Assembly (NCBI GenBank): GCA_031385445.1
Contig: JANNBM010000055.1
Span: 25,158 to 89,157 of the forward strand
Length of the DNA: 64,000 bases
Reading direction: 5' to 3'
From: CAIYZT01 sp031385445
GTDB taxonomy: Bacteria > Pseudomonadota > Alphaproteobacteria > Rhodobacterales > Rhodobacteraceae
The notes under the pieces are model-generated. The model was not told the origin of the DNA and searched no databases. It saw only the letters and a program-made list of their open reading frames with translations. Below are positions 9,358 to 17,124 of the stretch, piece after piece. Both the position numbers and the translations under genes were made by a program. Within the stretch, counting starts at the first letter, position 1. Each line of letters begins with the position of its first letter.

Positions 9358-9914
9358 GCATGGAGCAGGCCTTGGCACAGCAAGCGGACAGAATTGTGGA
9401 GCCGGGCGAAGTGGTTTTGTGGCAAGGGCGGCCGGATCGGGGCGTGTTTGTCACAGCCTCGCAGCTTGGGCGGTTTGTGCGGACCGTGGTGATGCTGGGG
9501 CTGTTTGTCTACATCCTCGCGCGCCTGCAAAAGTCCCTTCCGCCCTTGTGGGATGTTCGGGTGATCGTGTTGTTCATCTTCTTTCAGGCGGTGCCGTCCG
9601 AGATCATCCGATCCGTCTGGCGGCGCAGGCATACGCGCTATGTCTTGTGCGCGCGCCGGGCGCTTATTGTGACCGATCAGCCGGGCTTTGGCGTGACGAT
9701 GCAGTCGATCCCGCTGACCAAGGACACTGTGCTGGAGGTGCAGCAAGGCAGGGCCGTTGGGTCGATCCTGTTCCCGAATGCGCCAAAACGGGGGTGGAGC
9801 CTGATTGGCGAGGTTCCGAAACCGGGGTTTGAGCGGCTGGCAGAGGCGGCGCAGGTGCTGTCTTTGATCCGGCAGATACAGGTGAACCCCCAAATCAACG
9901 AGGTAGCAACGTGA
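9354..9914 (+). CDS. PH-domain-like membrane protein
   Basis: A 186-residue protein with two hydrophobic segments (about residues 43-60 and 68-82) and then an R-H-T-R-Y-V-L-C-A-R-R-A-L pattern typical of bacterial PH-like (bPH) membrane proteins. EPGEVVLWQGRPDRG near the N-terminus is the usual opening of this family. The role is unknown. It overlaps both neighbours by four bases (ATGA upstream, GTGA downstream), so it is translated as part of the pyrB-plsY run. An alternative ATG lies two codons inside. Confidence 0.72.
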   Translation: MSMEQALAQQADRIVEPGEVVLWQGRPDRGVFVTASQLGRFVRTVVMLGLFVYILARLQKSLPPLWDVRVIVLFIFFQAVPSEIIRSVWRRRHTRYVLCARRALIVTDQPGFGVTMQSIPLTKDTVLEVQQGRAVGSILFPNAPKRGWSLIGEVPKPGFERLAEAAQVLSLIRQIQVNPQINEVAT

Positions 9915-11182
9915 CCCTACATTTCACCAACGCACGCCTGATCAACCCCGAAACCGGCACCGACGCGCCCGGCAGTCTGACCGTGCTTGGCGGGCGGATT
10001 CAGGCGGTGAACGGCGCGCGCCCGGGCGGGGCAATGGAGGTGGACTGCGGGGGGATGTGCCTTGCGCCCGGCATCGTCGATTGGGGGGTCAAGATTGGCG
10101 AGCCGGGGGAGCGGCACAAGGAAAGCTTTCGCTCGGCCGGGCTGGCGGCGGCGGCGGGCGGGGTGACGACGATCATCGCGCGGCCCGACACCAACCCCGC
10201 GATCGACACGCCCGAAATGCTGGAATTCGTGACCCGCCGCGCGGCGGAGGCCAGCCCCGTGCGCATTCGCCACATGGCTGCGCTGACCAAGAGCCGCGCG
10301 GGGCATGAGATGACCGAAATCGGCTTTCTGCTTGATGCGGGGGCGATTGCCTTTACCGATGGGATGCGGGTGATCGGCGATACCAAGGCGCTGAGCCGGG
10401 CGTTTATCTATGCCAAATCGCTGGGCGCGCTGGTGGTGGGCCATCCGCAAGAGCCGGGCCTGTCGGCGGGCGCGGCGGCAACCAGCGGCAAGTTCGCCAG
10501 CCTGCGCGGGCTGCCCGCCGTTTCGGCCATGGCCGAGCGTATCGGGCTGGACCGCGATCTTGGCCTGGTCGAGATGACGGGCGCGCGCTATCACGCCGAT
10601 CAAATCACCACGGCGCGCAGCCTGCCCGCGCTGGAGCGGGCGAAAAGAAACGGTCTGGATGTGACGGCGGGTGTCAGCATTCACCACCTGACGCTGAACG
10701 AGTTGGACGTTGGCGATTACCGGACCTTTTTCAAGGTCACCCCGCCCCTGCGCAGCGAAGAGGACCGGCTGGCGATTGTCGAAGCGCTGGCGGATGGGTT
10801 GATCGATGTGATCAGCAGTTTCCATACGCCCGCCGACGAGGAATCCAAACGGCTGCCGTTTGAAGAGGCGGCGAGCGGCGCGGTGGGCTTGCAAACACTT
10901 TTGCCCGCGGCCTTGCGCCTGTATCATGCCGGACAGTTGGACCTGCCGACGCTGTTCCGGGCGCTGTCCACCAATCCGGCCAAGCGCCTCGGCCTGCCGC
11001 AGGGCCGTCTGACCGAAGGCGCGCCTGCCGATCTGGTGCTGTTTGACCCGGACGCGCCCTTTGTGCTGGACCGATTCACGCTGCTGTCGAAATCGAAAAA
11101 CACACCCTTTGACGGCGCGCGGATGGAGGGTAAGGTCTTGGGAACCTGGGTGGGTGGCACGCAGGTGTTTGCAGCAAAGTGA
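9911..11182 (+). CDS. pyrC: Dihydroorotase-like protein lacking metal-site residues (pseudo-dihydroorotase)
   Basis: A 423-residue class I dihydroorotase homologue with a GTG start overlapping the previous stop. The fold signatures are intact (APGIVD, GEPGERHKESF, GGVTTIIARPDTNPAIDTPE, SIHHLTLNE). The metal-binding HxH expected at residues 59 and 61 is G59 and K61 (DWGVK). The TDHAPH segment carrying the catalytic Asp is SSFHTPA, with F304 in place of Asp. H178 and H258/H259 remain. Family knowledge: inactive PyrC-like subunits bind and stabilise aspartate carbamoyltransferase in some bacteria. With pyrB just upstream, a structural role is likely, and an active dihydroorotase must be encoded elsewhere. 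The symbol is by homology only. Confidence 0.9.
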   Translation: MTLHFTNARLINPETGTDAPGSLTVLGGRIQAVNGARPGGAMEVDCGGMCLAPGIVDWGVKIGEPGERHKESFRSAGLAAAAGGVTTIIARPDTNPAIDTPEMLEFVTRRAAEASPVRIRHMAALTKSRAGHEMTEIGFLLDAGAIAFTDGMRVIGDTKALSRAFIYAKSLGALVVGHPQEPGLSAGAAATSGKFASLRGLPAVSAMAERIGLDRDLGLVEMTGARYHADQITTARSLPALERAKRNGLDVTAGVSIHHLTLNELDVGDYRTFFKVTPPLRSEEDRLAIVEALADGLIDVISSFHTPADEESKRLPFEEAASGAVGLQTLLPAALRLYHAGQLDLPTLFRALSTNPAKRLGLPQGRLTEGAPADLVLFDPDAPFVLDRFTLLSKSKNTPFDGARMEGKVLGTWVGGTQVFAAK

Positions 11183-11186
11183 TCTG

Positions 11187-11801
11187 ATGCCGGAACTTCT
11201 GTCCCCCCCGATGACGCTGATCCTTGTCGCGCTGCTGGCCTATCTGTTGGGGTCCGTCCCGTTTGGCGTAGTGATCACAAGGGCCATGGGCCTTGGAGAT
11301 CTGCGGCAGATCGGGTCGGGCAATATCGGGGCGACGAATGTTTTGCGCACCGGAAACAAGGGCGCGGCGCTGGCGACGTTGGTGCTGGACGGGGCCAAGG
11401 GCGCGGCGGCGGTGCTGATCGCACGCGCTGTGACCGGGCAGGACGACGCCGCGCAACTGGCTGCTCTCAGTAGTTTTCTTGGCCATCTTTACCCCGTTTG
11501 GCTGCGGTTCAAGGGCGGCAAGGGGGTCGCGACGTTTTTGGGCACGCTTTTGGCGCTGTCCTGGCCGGTGGGGCTGGCCGTTTGCGGCACCTGGGCAATC
11601 AGCGCGGCGATTTTCCGCATGTCCTCGCTTGCGGCGCTGATCGCGGCGGCGACGTCGGGGCTGTGGCTGTTCGCGTTTGGCGATGGGCACATGCTGATTT
11701 TGGTTTTGATCCTGACGGTGCTGATTTACCTGCGCCACTGGGCCAATCTGGAACGCATTCAGGCCGGGACAGAACCAAAGTTTGGCGCGAAAAAGGCGTG
11801 A
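11187..11801 (+). CDS. plsY: Acyl-phosphate glycerol-3-phosphate acyltransferase
   Basis: An inner-membrane protein of 204 residues that transfers the acyl group from acyl-phosphate to glycerol-3-phosphate, the first step of phospholipid synthesis. The three PlsY motifs are visible: GSVPFG, GSGNIGATNVLRTG and HLYPVWLRFKGGKGVAT. About five membrane spans alternate with these loops. The start at 11187 lies four bases after the dihydroorotase-like stop. Its own stop overlaps the GTG of the next small gene. Confidence 0.95.
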   Translation: MPELLSPPMTLILVALLAYLLGSVPFGVVITRAMGLGDLRQIGSGNIGATNVLRTGNKGAALATLVLDGAKGAAAVLIARAVTGQDDAAQLAALSSFLGHLYPVWLRFKGGKGVATFLGTLLALSWPVGLAVCGTWAISAAIFRMSSLAALIAAATSGLWLFAFGDGHMLILVLILTVLIYLRHWANLERIQAGTEPKFGAKKA

Positions 11802-12058
11802 GCGGCTTTGCGCAGGCCTTGGAGGCGATCCCCGAGGGGTACTGCGAGGGGCTTTTCCGCGGGCGGCGTTACCGGATTGAAAAGACCACGCTGACGGGGG
11901 GCCGCAGCCTGAAACTTTACGCGCGGGAGCTTGGCGGCACCGATTTCATCAGCCTGAACCTGTATCATCTGGCGGCCGGTGATCTGCTGAAACCCTGCGA
12001 GATGGCCGAGGCGAAAGTGCGCGAATTTGTGATCGGGGTCAGACGAGCGGACGACTGA
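11798..12058 (+). CDS. Conserved hypothetical protein downstream of plsY
   Basis: An 86-residue soluble protein opening at a GTG that overlaps the plsY stop by four bases. The sequence has a plausible alpha/beta pattern (CEGLFRGRRYRIEKTTLTGG, SLKLYARELGGTDFISLNLY) and ends in a basic segment. I recognise it only as the kind of small protein found next to plsY in related genomes; no function can be given. It is the last gene of the pyrB run and converges on a small membrane-protein gene. Confidence 0.68.
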   Translation: MSGFAQALEAIPEGYCEGLFRGRRYRIEKTTLTGGRSLKLYARELGGTDFISLNLYHLAAGDLLKPCEMAEAKVREFVIGVRRADD

Positions 12059-12071
12059 CCCCGAGGCTTCT

Positions 12072-12332
12072 TCACTTCGGCGCCATCCGCTCAACTGCTT
12101 CTGCGGTGCGTTTGGTGTTTTGATAAATGCCAATGCCCATATACAAAAAGCCGCCCACCAGGATCACATAAATCCCCCCGGCGACGAGGATCAACAACCC
12201 AAGCACGGGCCCGGGCGATCCCGGTTGGGGATTGAGCGTCGCAATCAGCGCGCCGACCACAACGCCAATCATCAAAAGCACGACAATGACACCGACCAGT
12301 TTTTCCAAGCTATTTACAAAAAAATCTCTCAT
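12072..12332 (-). CDS. Small two-span membrane protein, DUF4282-like
   Basis: The ATG at 12332 gives 86 residues beginning MRDFFVNSLEKL. Two membrane spans (LVGVIVVLLMIGVVVGALIA and VLGLLILVAGGIYVILVGG) are followed by a charged tail, IGIYQNTKRTAEAVERM. The MRDFF opening and the tail resemble DUF4282 proteins, but this is a loose match. A purine-rich AGAGGG precedes the start. The longer frame to 12407 has no better start. Confidence 0.6.
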   Translation of the reverse strand: MRDFFVNSLEKLVGVIVVLLMIGVVVGALIATLNPQPGSPGPVLGLLILVAGGIYVILVGGFLYMGIGIYQNTKRTAEAVERMAPK

Positions 12333-12521
12333 TTTCCGACCCTCTTTTCTTACGGCGGCTTTTCGCGCGCCGGGTGTGAATGTTCCAATTGCGCAGGCTT
12401 GCGTCAAGGAATTTCGGCCGTTGCCGGTTCAGACCCGGCACTTCCCCTTTGGCGCCCGGATCTCATTAACTTTGCGGTTGCTTCTGATATTTCTGTCCTT
12501 ACCGAAATATTCGGTCAGCCC

Positions 12522-13025
12522 ATGAATCTGACCCCAGCCATGAAAGACTTTATCCTTCATGAGGGCGAGATGGGCGCGAAATGGGGCGTCAACGGATCGG
12601 TGGCGCAGATACACGCGCTTTTGTGCGCCGAACAGATCGCCGAAACGCTGGGGCTGGCGCGTTCGAACGTTTCAACCGGGCTTCAGGAGTTGCAAGGCTG
12701 GAAGCTGGTCAGGGCCAGCCGGGCGCTGGGCGAGCGGCGCGATGTGTTCACCTTGATTCAGGATATGTTCGACCTGTCGAAGGTGGTGATCGAGGGCCGG
12801 CGCGAGCGCGGGTTTGTGCCGACGATCGACGCCCTGCGCGGTGTGGCGGCGGCGGCAGAGATCGACGAGACACCCGAGCATGGGCGCCAGCGGATGCGCG
12901 AAACGCAGAAGACGATGCAGATGTTTGACGACTGGTAACGCGATATTGCGGGCCTGCCTCGCAGCATTCAGATGATCGCGATGAAGCTGGGCGCCTGCGT
13001 GGCGCGGTTCCTGCCAAAGGGCTGA
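12522..13025 (+). pseudogene. GbsR/MarR-family regulator, internally deleted and interrupted by a stop
   Basis: The frame starts MNLTPAMKDFILHEGEMGAK and shows the winged-helix core AEQIAETLGLARSNVSTGLQ and ELQGWKLVRASR typical of the GbsR-type MarR family. Relative to the family, about nine residues are missing between AQIHALLC and AEQIAETL, in the helix before the DNA-recognition part. A TAA at 12936-12938 follows DDW. Beyond it the same frame continues RDIAGLPRSIQMIAMKLGA to a TGA at 13023-13025, matching the normal family C-terminus (WYRDI...LP...KLG...RFLP). A Tyr codon probably became TAA. The product would be 138 residues, truncated, and is probably non-functional. Confidence 0.75.
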
Positions 13026-13066
13026 TGGGCCACAAAATTTGGGTGGTTGTTTCAGAAAGCACAGAA

Positions 13067-13401
13067 ATGGCGAGCAACAAGGTAATCCTTCCAACGCCAG
13101 ACCCCGTGGCCTTTGCCGGGGCGCTGCTGGCCCCTCTGCTGGTTGCGCTGCTGTTCTTTTGGGCAGCTTTGATCCCGGTTTTCTTTGGCACGGTGCCCAA
13201 TCTGGTGTTCGGCACGCCCGTCCTGCTTTGGATGGTGCCTGTTCTGGCCCAGGCCGTGCCGCAGGCGAAAAGCCGCTCTTTCTTTTCGCGGCGGCCTTTT
13301 GCGTTACAGGCTGGACGCTTCGTAAATCCGGCCAAGATCGGCGGCCCATTCGACATGATAGGCGCGCAGCCAACGGTCGGCCAGCGTGGTGCCGGATTTG
13401 A
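13067..13401 (+). pseudogene. Possible frameshifted small membrane-protein gene
   Basis: From the ATG at 13067 the frame encodes ILPTPDPVAFAGALLAPL and NLVFGTPVLLW, resembling small Rhodobacterales membrane proteins with a TPVLLW segment. After about 13235 the frame turns Ser/Arg-rich, while another plus frame continues with a hydrophobic piece, EKPLFLFAAAFCVTGW. This suggests a frameshift near 13240-13260. The 3' end overlaps the end of gshA on the other strand. The reading is tentative. Confidence 0.35.
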
Positions 13402-14650
13402 CCGAATGCACCAGCGGCGCCAAGAACGCTTGCTCGCCCATCCCGCGCTCGTCCAGACCGGCATGCGACAGGCCAATCGCAGCGCGCGCCAGATCAAGGA
13501 TTTTCACGCCATTCGCCTCGCCCTGAAGACCCGAAACCGAAGCCGCGACGCGCAGACCCTGGCGGGTTTCAGCATCAAACCCCTTCACCAGATCCCAAGC
13601 GGCATCCAGCGCGGTCTGGTTGTACATCAGGCCCACCCAAAACGCGGGCAGCGCGTTGATATGGGCCTGATCGCCGCAATCCGCGCCGCGCATTTCGATG
13701 AATTTCTTCACCCGCGCCTCGGGGAATACGGTGGTCATATGGTCGGCCCAATCCGAAAACGTGGGCTTTTCGCCGGGCAACGCGGGCAGCTTCCCCGCCA
13801 GGAAGTCGCGGAAGGACTGGCCCAAGGCGTTGATATACTTGCCATTCCGGTAAACGAAATACATCGGCACATCCAAGACCCAATCGACATAGGCCTGAAA
13901 GCCCATCCCGCTTTTAAACGCAAAGGGCAGCATCCCGGTGCGGCTGTCATCCAGCCCGCGCCAAATGCGACTGCGCCAGGATTTGTGGCCGTTCAGCTTG
14001 CCGTCAAAGAACGGCGAGGAGGCGAAAAGGGCGGTCGCGACCGGCTGGAGCGCCAACGACACCCGCAGTTTTTTCACCATGTCGGCTTCGCTGGAATAGT
14101 CGAGGTTCACCTGCACGGTGCAGGTGCGGTACATCATCTGCGTGCCGTGCGTGCCGACGCGGCCCATATAATCGGTCATCAGTTTATAGCGGCCCTTGGG
14201 CATGACCGGCATTTCGGCCCCGCTCCACTGCGGCGCGGCACCAAGGCCCATAAACCGAACCCCCATCGGGTCCGTGATGGATTTCACCTCGTCCAGATGG
14301 GTTTGCAGCTCTGCCGCAACCTCGGTCATATTGGACAAAGCCGCGCCCGAAAGTTCGAACTGCCCGCCGGGTTCAAGGCTGATATTCGCGCCATTCCGTG
14401 TCAGGCCGATGGTGTTTTCGCCCTCGTTCAGCGGGGTCCAGCCATAGCGGGCCTGTAGCGCCGCAAAGATCGCCGAGATCGACCGCTCCCCCGCATAGGG
14501 CAAGGGCGCGCGGGTGTCCGTCAGCCAGCCGAACTTTTCATGTTCGGTCCCGATGCGCCAATCCGCCTGCGGTTTGTTGCCCGCCTCCATGTATTCGGCA
14601 AGTTGTTCGGGCCGTTCGATCAGGCCGCCGCCGGATTGTGGAATAGACAT
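13304..14650 (-). CDS. gshA: Glutamate-cysteine ligase, class III (plant/alphaproteobacterial type)
   Basis: Catalyses the first step of glutathione synthesis, joining glutamate to cysteine with ATP. The 448-residue length and segments RIGTEHEKFGW, GANISLEPGGQFELSG, MYRTCTVQVNLDYSSE and WRSRIWRGLDDSRTG fit the class III family of alphaproteobacteria and plants. The start MSIPQSGGGLIERPEQL at 14650 was chosen over an upstream extension without similarity to the family. It is apparently monocistronic; its 3' end overlaps the decayed membrane gene on the plus strand. Confidence 0.95.
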   Translation of the reverse strand: MSIPQSGGGLIERPEQLAEYMEAGNKPQADWRIGTEHEKFGWLTDTRAPLPYAGERSISAIFAALQARYGWTPLNEGENTIGLTRNGANISLEPGGQFELSGAALSNMTEVAAELQTHLDEVKSITDPMGVRFMGLGAAPQWSGAEMPVMPKGRYKLMTDYMGRVGTHGTQMMYRTCTVQVNLDYSSEADMVKKLRVSLALQPVATALFASSPFFDGKLNGHKSWRSRIWRGLDDSRTGMLPFAFKSGMGFQAYVDWVLDVPMYFVYRNGKYINALGQSFRDFLAGKLPALPGEKPTFSDWADHMTTVFPEARVKKFIEMRGADCGDQAHINALPAFWVGLMYNQTALDAAWDLVKGFDAETRQGLRVAASVSGLQGEANGVKILDLARAAIGLSHAGLDERGMGEQAFLAPLVHSVKSGTTLADRWLRAYHVEWAADLGRIYEASSL

Positions 14651-14993
14651 GGGACCGCCTGTGGATTCTTGAGAATTGAGCCGCCAACAGGTGAAGCGAG
14701 CGGGCGGAACTGTCAAGGGCACAGCGGACAGCAAAGCGGAGGTTCCGGCGGCAAGCTGGCTGCGATCAAAGCGTTAATTGATCGTGAATCTGGCCGGGAA
14801 GGGCTGCCGTTTACGGCCCATACCTTGCTAGATGAACTTATTGAACGGATGAATTTTTCAACGGAACCGGTTGTTTGCAAGCGAGATGGCCAAGGCCTGA
14901 GTGGGGCCTTGGCCGTTTTGCTTGAACGGTCAGAACGTTTTCGCACAGGTGGCGGTGGGTTTGGCCAGGGTCGCGGTTGGCGGCAAACATCAT
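14651..14993. other. Intergenic region upstream of gshA
   Basis: About 340 bases hold no convincing gene. A plus-strand stretch around 14755-14890 is protein-like in parts (LAAIKALIDRESG) but has no start or family. The region includes the gshA promoter and one long inverted repeat listed separately. Confidence 0.5.
14888..14919 (+). terminator. 10-bp perfect hairpin followed by GTTTT
   Basis: GGCCAAGGCC at 14888-14897 pairs with GGCCTTGGCC at 14905-14914 across a 7-base loop, then GTTTT. On the plus strand this is terminator-like, yet no plus-strand gene ends here. On the minus strand it lies past the end of the 14994-15554 gene but has no T-run. It could act as a leftward RNA 3'-end stabiliser. 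Confidence 0.45.
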
Positions 14994-15554
14994 CTAATGC
15001 GCGGTCAGACCAGCCGAGGATGGCCGCCGCCAGATCAGTTTCATCTGGGGGCCGATGCTGGTCACCTCGCCCTCCCGATATTGCCCAACGACAGGTGGGA
15101 CAAGCGCCGTGGTCAGCGCGCTGACATCCATGCCGGGCAGGGCGGCAAAGGCGTCGAACAACTGCCCCGCGCCCGTGGCATCCACCGGCACCAGCATCGC
15201 CTGACCATCCGCCTGCTTTATGCGCCACAAGCGGCGGCCGCGCATGGTGACAAGCCGCAGCTCCACCGCTTCGTTCAGACTGATATAGCCGCCGACCTCT
15301 GGTCCAAGATAGCTGAGCTGCGCCTCGTCCAGTTCCACCAACCCCGGCGCGCCGACCGCCTGTTCGAACCGCAACCGCGCGAGGGCGTGGCGGATCAGCG
15401 TGGCGGAAAGGGCAAGGGTGCCAAGGCCAAGCGGCACCAGTACAAGGCCGCCTTCGTAGATCATCCAAAGACCAAACACGCCCAGTGCGCCGGTGACGGA
15501 CACCTCGCGCAGGCGCCAGATCGCGGCGGTGATTTCGGGGCGGATGAAAGTCAT
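14994..15554 (-). CDS. Conserved membrane protein with two N-terminal spans
   Basis: A 186-residue protein: charged N-terminus (MTFIRPEITAAIWRLREVS), two spans at about residues 19-37 and 38-56, then a soluble domain (LVELDEAQLSYLGPEVGGYI, ELRLVTMRGRRLWRIKQADG). The soluble part reads like a small beta-rich PH-type or similar domain. I recognise it as a conserved hypothetical of this group only. Its ATG overlaps the stop of the upstream GNAT gene by four bases, so it belongs to the rsmE-GNAT operon. Confidence 0.75.
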   Translation of the reverse strand: MTFIRPEITAAIWRLREVSVTGALGVFGLWMIYEGGLVLVPLGLGTLALSATLIRHALARLRFEQAVGAPGLVELDEAQLSYLGPEVGGYISLNEAVELRLVTMRGRRLWRIKQADGQAMLVPVDATGAGQLFDAFAALPGMDVSALTTALVPPVVGQYREGEVTSIGPQMKLIWRRPSSAGLTAH

Positions 15555-16387
15555 CGGGTTTCCTGCGGACCGTTGAAAAGGATCAGGCTATATGCCCCGA
15601 TCTGTCGAAATCCGATAGAGCGATAGGCGCGTGCGGCGGCTTCGGAGGCAGAAAAAAGGGTCGCGCGGCGCACGCCGGACGCCCGCGCCCCGGCCAGATG
15701 CAGGGCGACGGCGCGGCGGGCATGGCCCCGGCCGCGCAGCGGCGGCGGGGTGTAAACGCCGCCGATCTGCACGATCTGGTCCAGCTGCGCATTGAATCCT
15801 GTCATGGCAAGCGGCCGATCACCGTGCATCAAAACCGGGTGGGTCCTGGCCCGCACCGCCTCGTTGTACCAGCTTTGCACCCGCTCTGGCACCTGATCGG
15901 GCGGCGTGTGAAGTGCGTTCAGGTGATAGTCGGCCATCCAGCCCTGGATGACCGTCGCAGGTGCCTGTGCCATTGCTCGAAGGAGTCCGGGGCCAGCGGG
16001 AATCGCCAGGTCCTTCAGATCCAGCGCAAAATGCGGCTCGTCTTTGTTCAGGGATTTAGGGGCATCTGCCAAGGACAATGCCTTTTCCAACGCGCGGGCC
16101 TGCGCAGCGGGGCCAATGATGCCGATCAGCGGCAGGGCGGACAGCGCCCCGCGCGCAAGCCGCGCCATTTCGGGGCGAAGCGCCGGCAGAACCATCCCCG
16201 CATCGGTCAGGCCCAGCGCATCGGTGATCCCGCTCGCATCGCGCAAAAGCCAAAAGCGCATGGCATGGGGATGTCCGCCCACCATGCCATGGGACAACAG
16301 ATTTGCCAGCGGAAACATGGCGAATTCAGGCGCGCGGGACAAAAATCCCGCGATTTCGCCTGCCTGATCGGGGGTTGCGGGGGTCAC
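15551..16387 (-). CDS. GNAT-family N-acetyltransferase
   Basis: A 278-residue protein starting at a GTG that overlaps the rsmE stop (GTGA). The C-terminal GNAT domain shows the acetyl-CoA loop PPLRGRGHARRAVALHLAG and the closing AAARAYRSIGFRQIG. The N-terminal half (FLSRAPEFAMFPLANLLSHG) is a second, diverged acetyltransferase-like half. The substrate is unknown. The frame extends upstream to 16555 but that part lies inside rsmE. Confidence 0.85.
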   Translation of the reverse strand: MTPATPDQAGEIAGFLSRAPEFAMFPLANLLSHGMVGGHPHAMRFWLLRDASGITDALGLTDAGMVLPALRPEMARLARGALSALPLIGIIGPAAQARALEKALSLADAPKSLNKDEPHFALDLKDLAIPAGPGLLRAMAQAPATVIQGWMADYHLNALHTPPDQVPERVQSWYNEAVRARTHPVLMHGDRPLAMTGFNAQLDQIVQIGGVYTPPPLRGRGHARRAVALHLAGARASGVRRATLFSASEAAARAYRSIGFRQIGAYSLILFNGPQETR

Positions 16388-17112
16388 ACCCAATCCCCCA
16401 ATGTCGCCTGCCACAACGTCAGCGCCGCCACCGCCGCCGTATCGGCGCGCAGGATGCGCGGGCCCAGCGATACGGACAGAACCTGTGGCATCGTGCGCAG
16501 GCGGGCCTTTTCGGCATCTGAAAACCCGCCCTCCGGCCCGATCAGGATCGCCCATTTGTCGCCCCTGCCCTGCGCAAGCAGCGCGGTCTTGGCACCCGTC
16601 AGGCTTTCATCAGCCCACAGAATGCGCCGGTCCTGCGGCCATTTATCCAAAAGCCGGTCCAGCGCCACCAGATCAGCGACCGGCGGCACAAAGGTCGCTT
16701 CGCACTGCTCCGCCGCTTCGACAGCATGCGCTTGCAAGCGGTCCTGCCGGATGCGTTCGGAATTGGTATGGCGGGTCTGGACCGGCTGTATAAGGGCCGC
16801 CCCCATTTCAACCGCCTTTTCGACGATGAAATCGGTGCGGGCTTTCTTGATCGGGGCGAAGAGCAGCCACAGGTCGGGCGGCAGGATCTGCGGGCGCGAT
16901 TGCGCCATGCAGCGCGCTATGCCGCCGCGCTTCGCCGCGACCTCGATCCCCGCGCGCCATTCGCCGTCGCGCCCGTTGAACAACGCCACCTCGCCTCCGA
17001 CGGCCATGCGCATCACGGAAAACAAGTAGTGACTGGCCCCCTCGCCCAGAGCAATCGCTTGCTCCGGCCCAAGGGGCTGTTCTACATAAAGCCTGACCTT
17101 TGGTTCTGACAT
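16384..17112 (-). CDS. rsmE: 16S rRNA (uracil(1498)-N(3))-methyltransferase
   Basis: A SPOUT-class methyltransferase that methylates N3 of U1498 in 16S rRNA. The SAM-binding knot signature is clear: AILIGPEGGFSDAEKARLR followed by SLGPRILRADTAAVAAL. The PUA-like N-terminal part begins VRLYVEQPLGPEQAIAL. The start MSEPKVRLY at 17112 leaves only 12 bases to the divergent ubiA start, so the promoters overlap. Length, 242 residues, is normal. Confidence 0.95.
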   Translation of the reverse strand: MSEPKVRLYVEQPLGPEQAIALGEGASHYLFSVMRMAVGGEVALFNGRDGEWRAGIEVAAKRGGIARCMAQSRPQILPPDLWLLFAPIKKARTDFIVEKAVEMGAALIQPVQTRHTNSERIRQDRLQAHAVEAAEQCEATFVPPVADLVALDRLLDKWPQDRRILWADESLTGAKTALLAQGRGDKWAILIGPEGGFSDAEKARLRTMPQVLSVSLGPRILRADTAAVAALTLWQATLGDWV

Positions 17113-17124
17113 GAAAGCCAACCT

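Noticed and set aside
13402..14458. Long plus-strand frame antisense to gshA
   Set aside because: His/Gln/Arg-rich with no domain, typical of an antisense shadow of a GC-rich gene.
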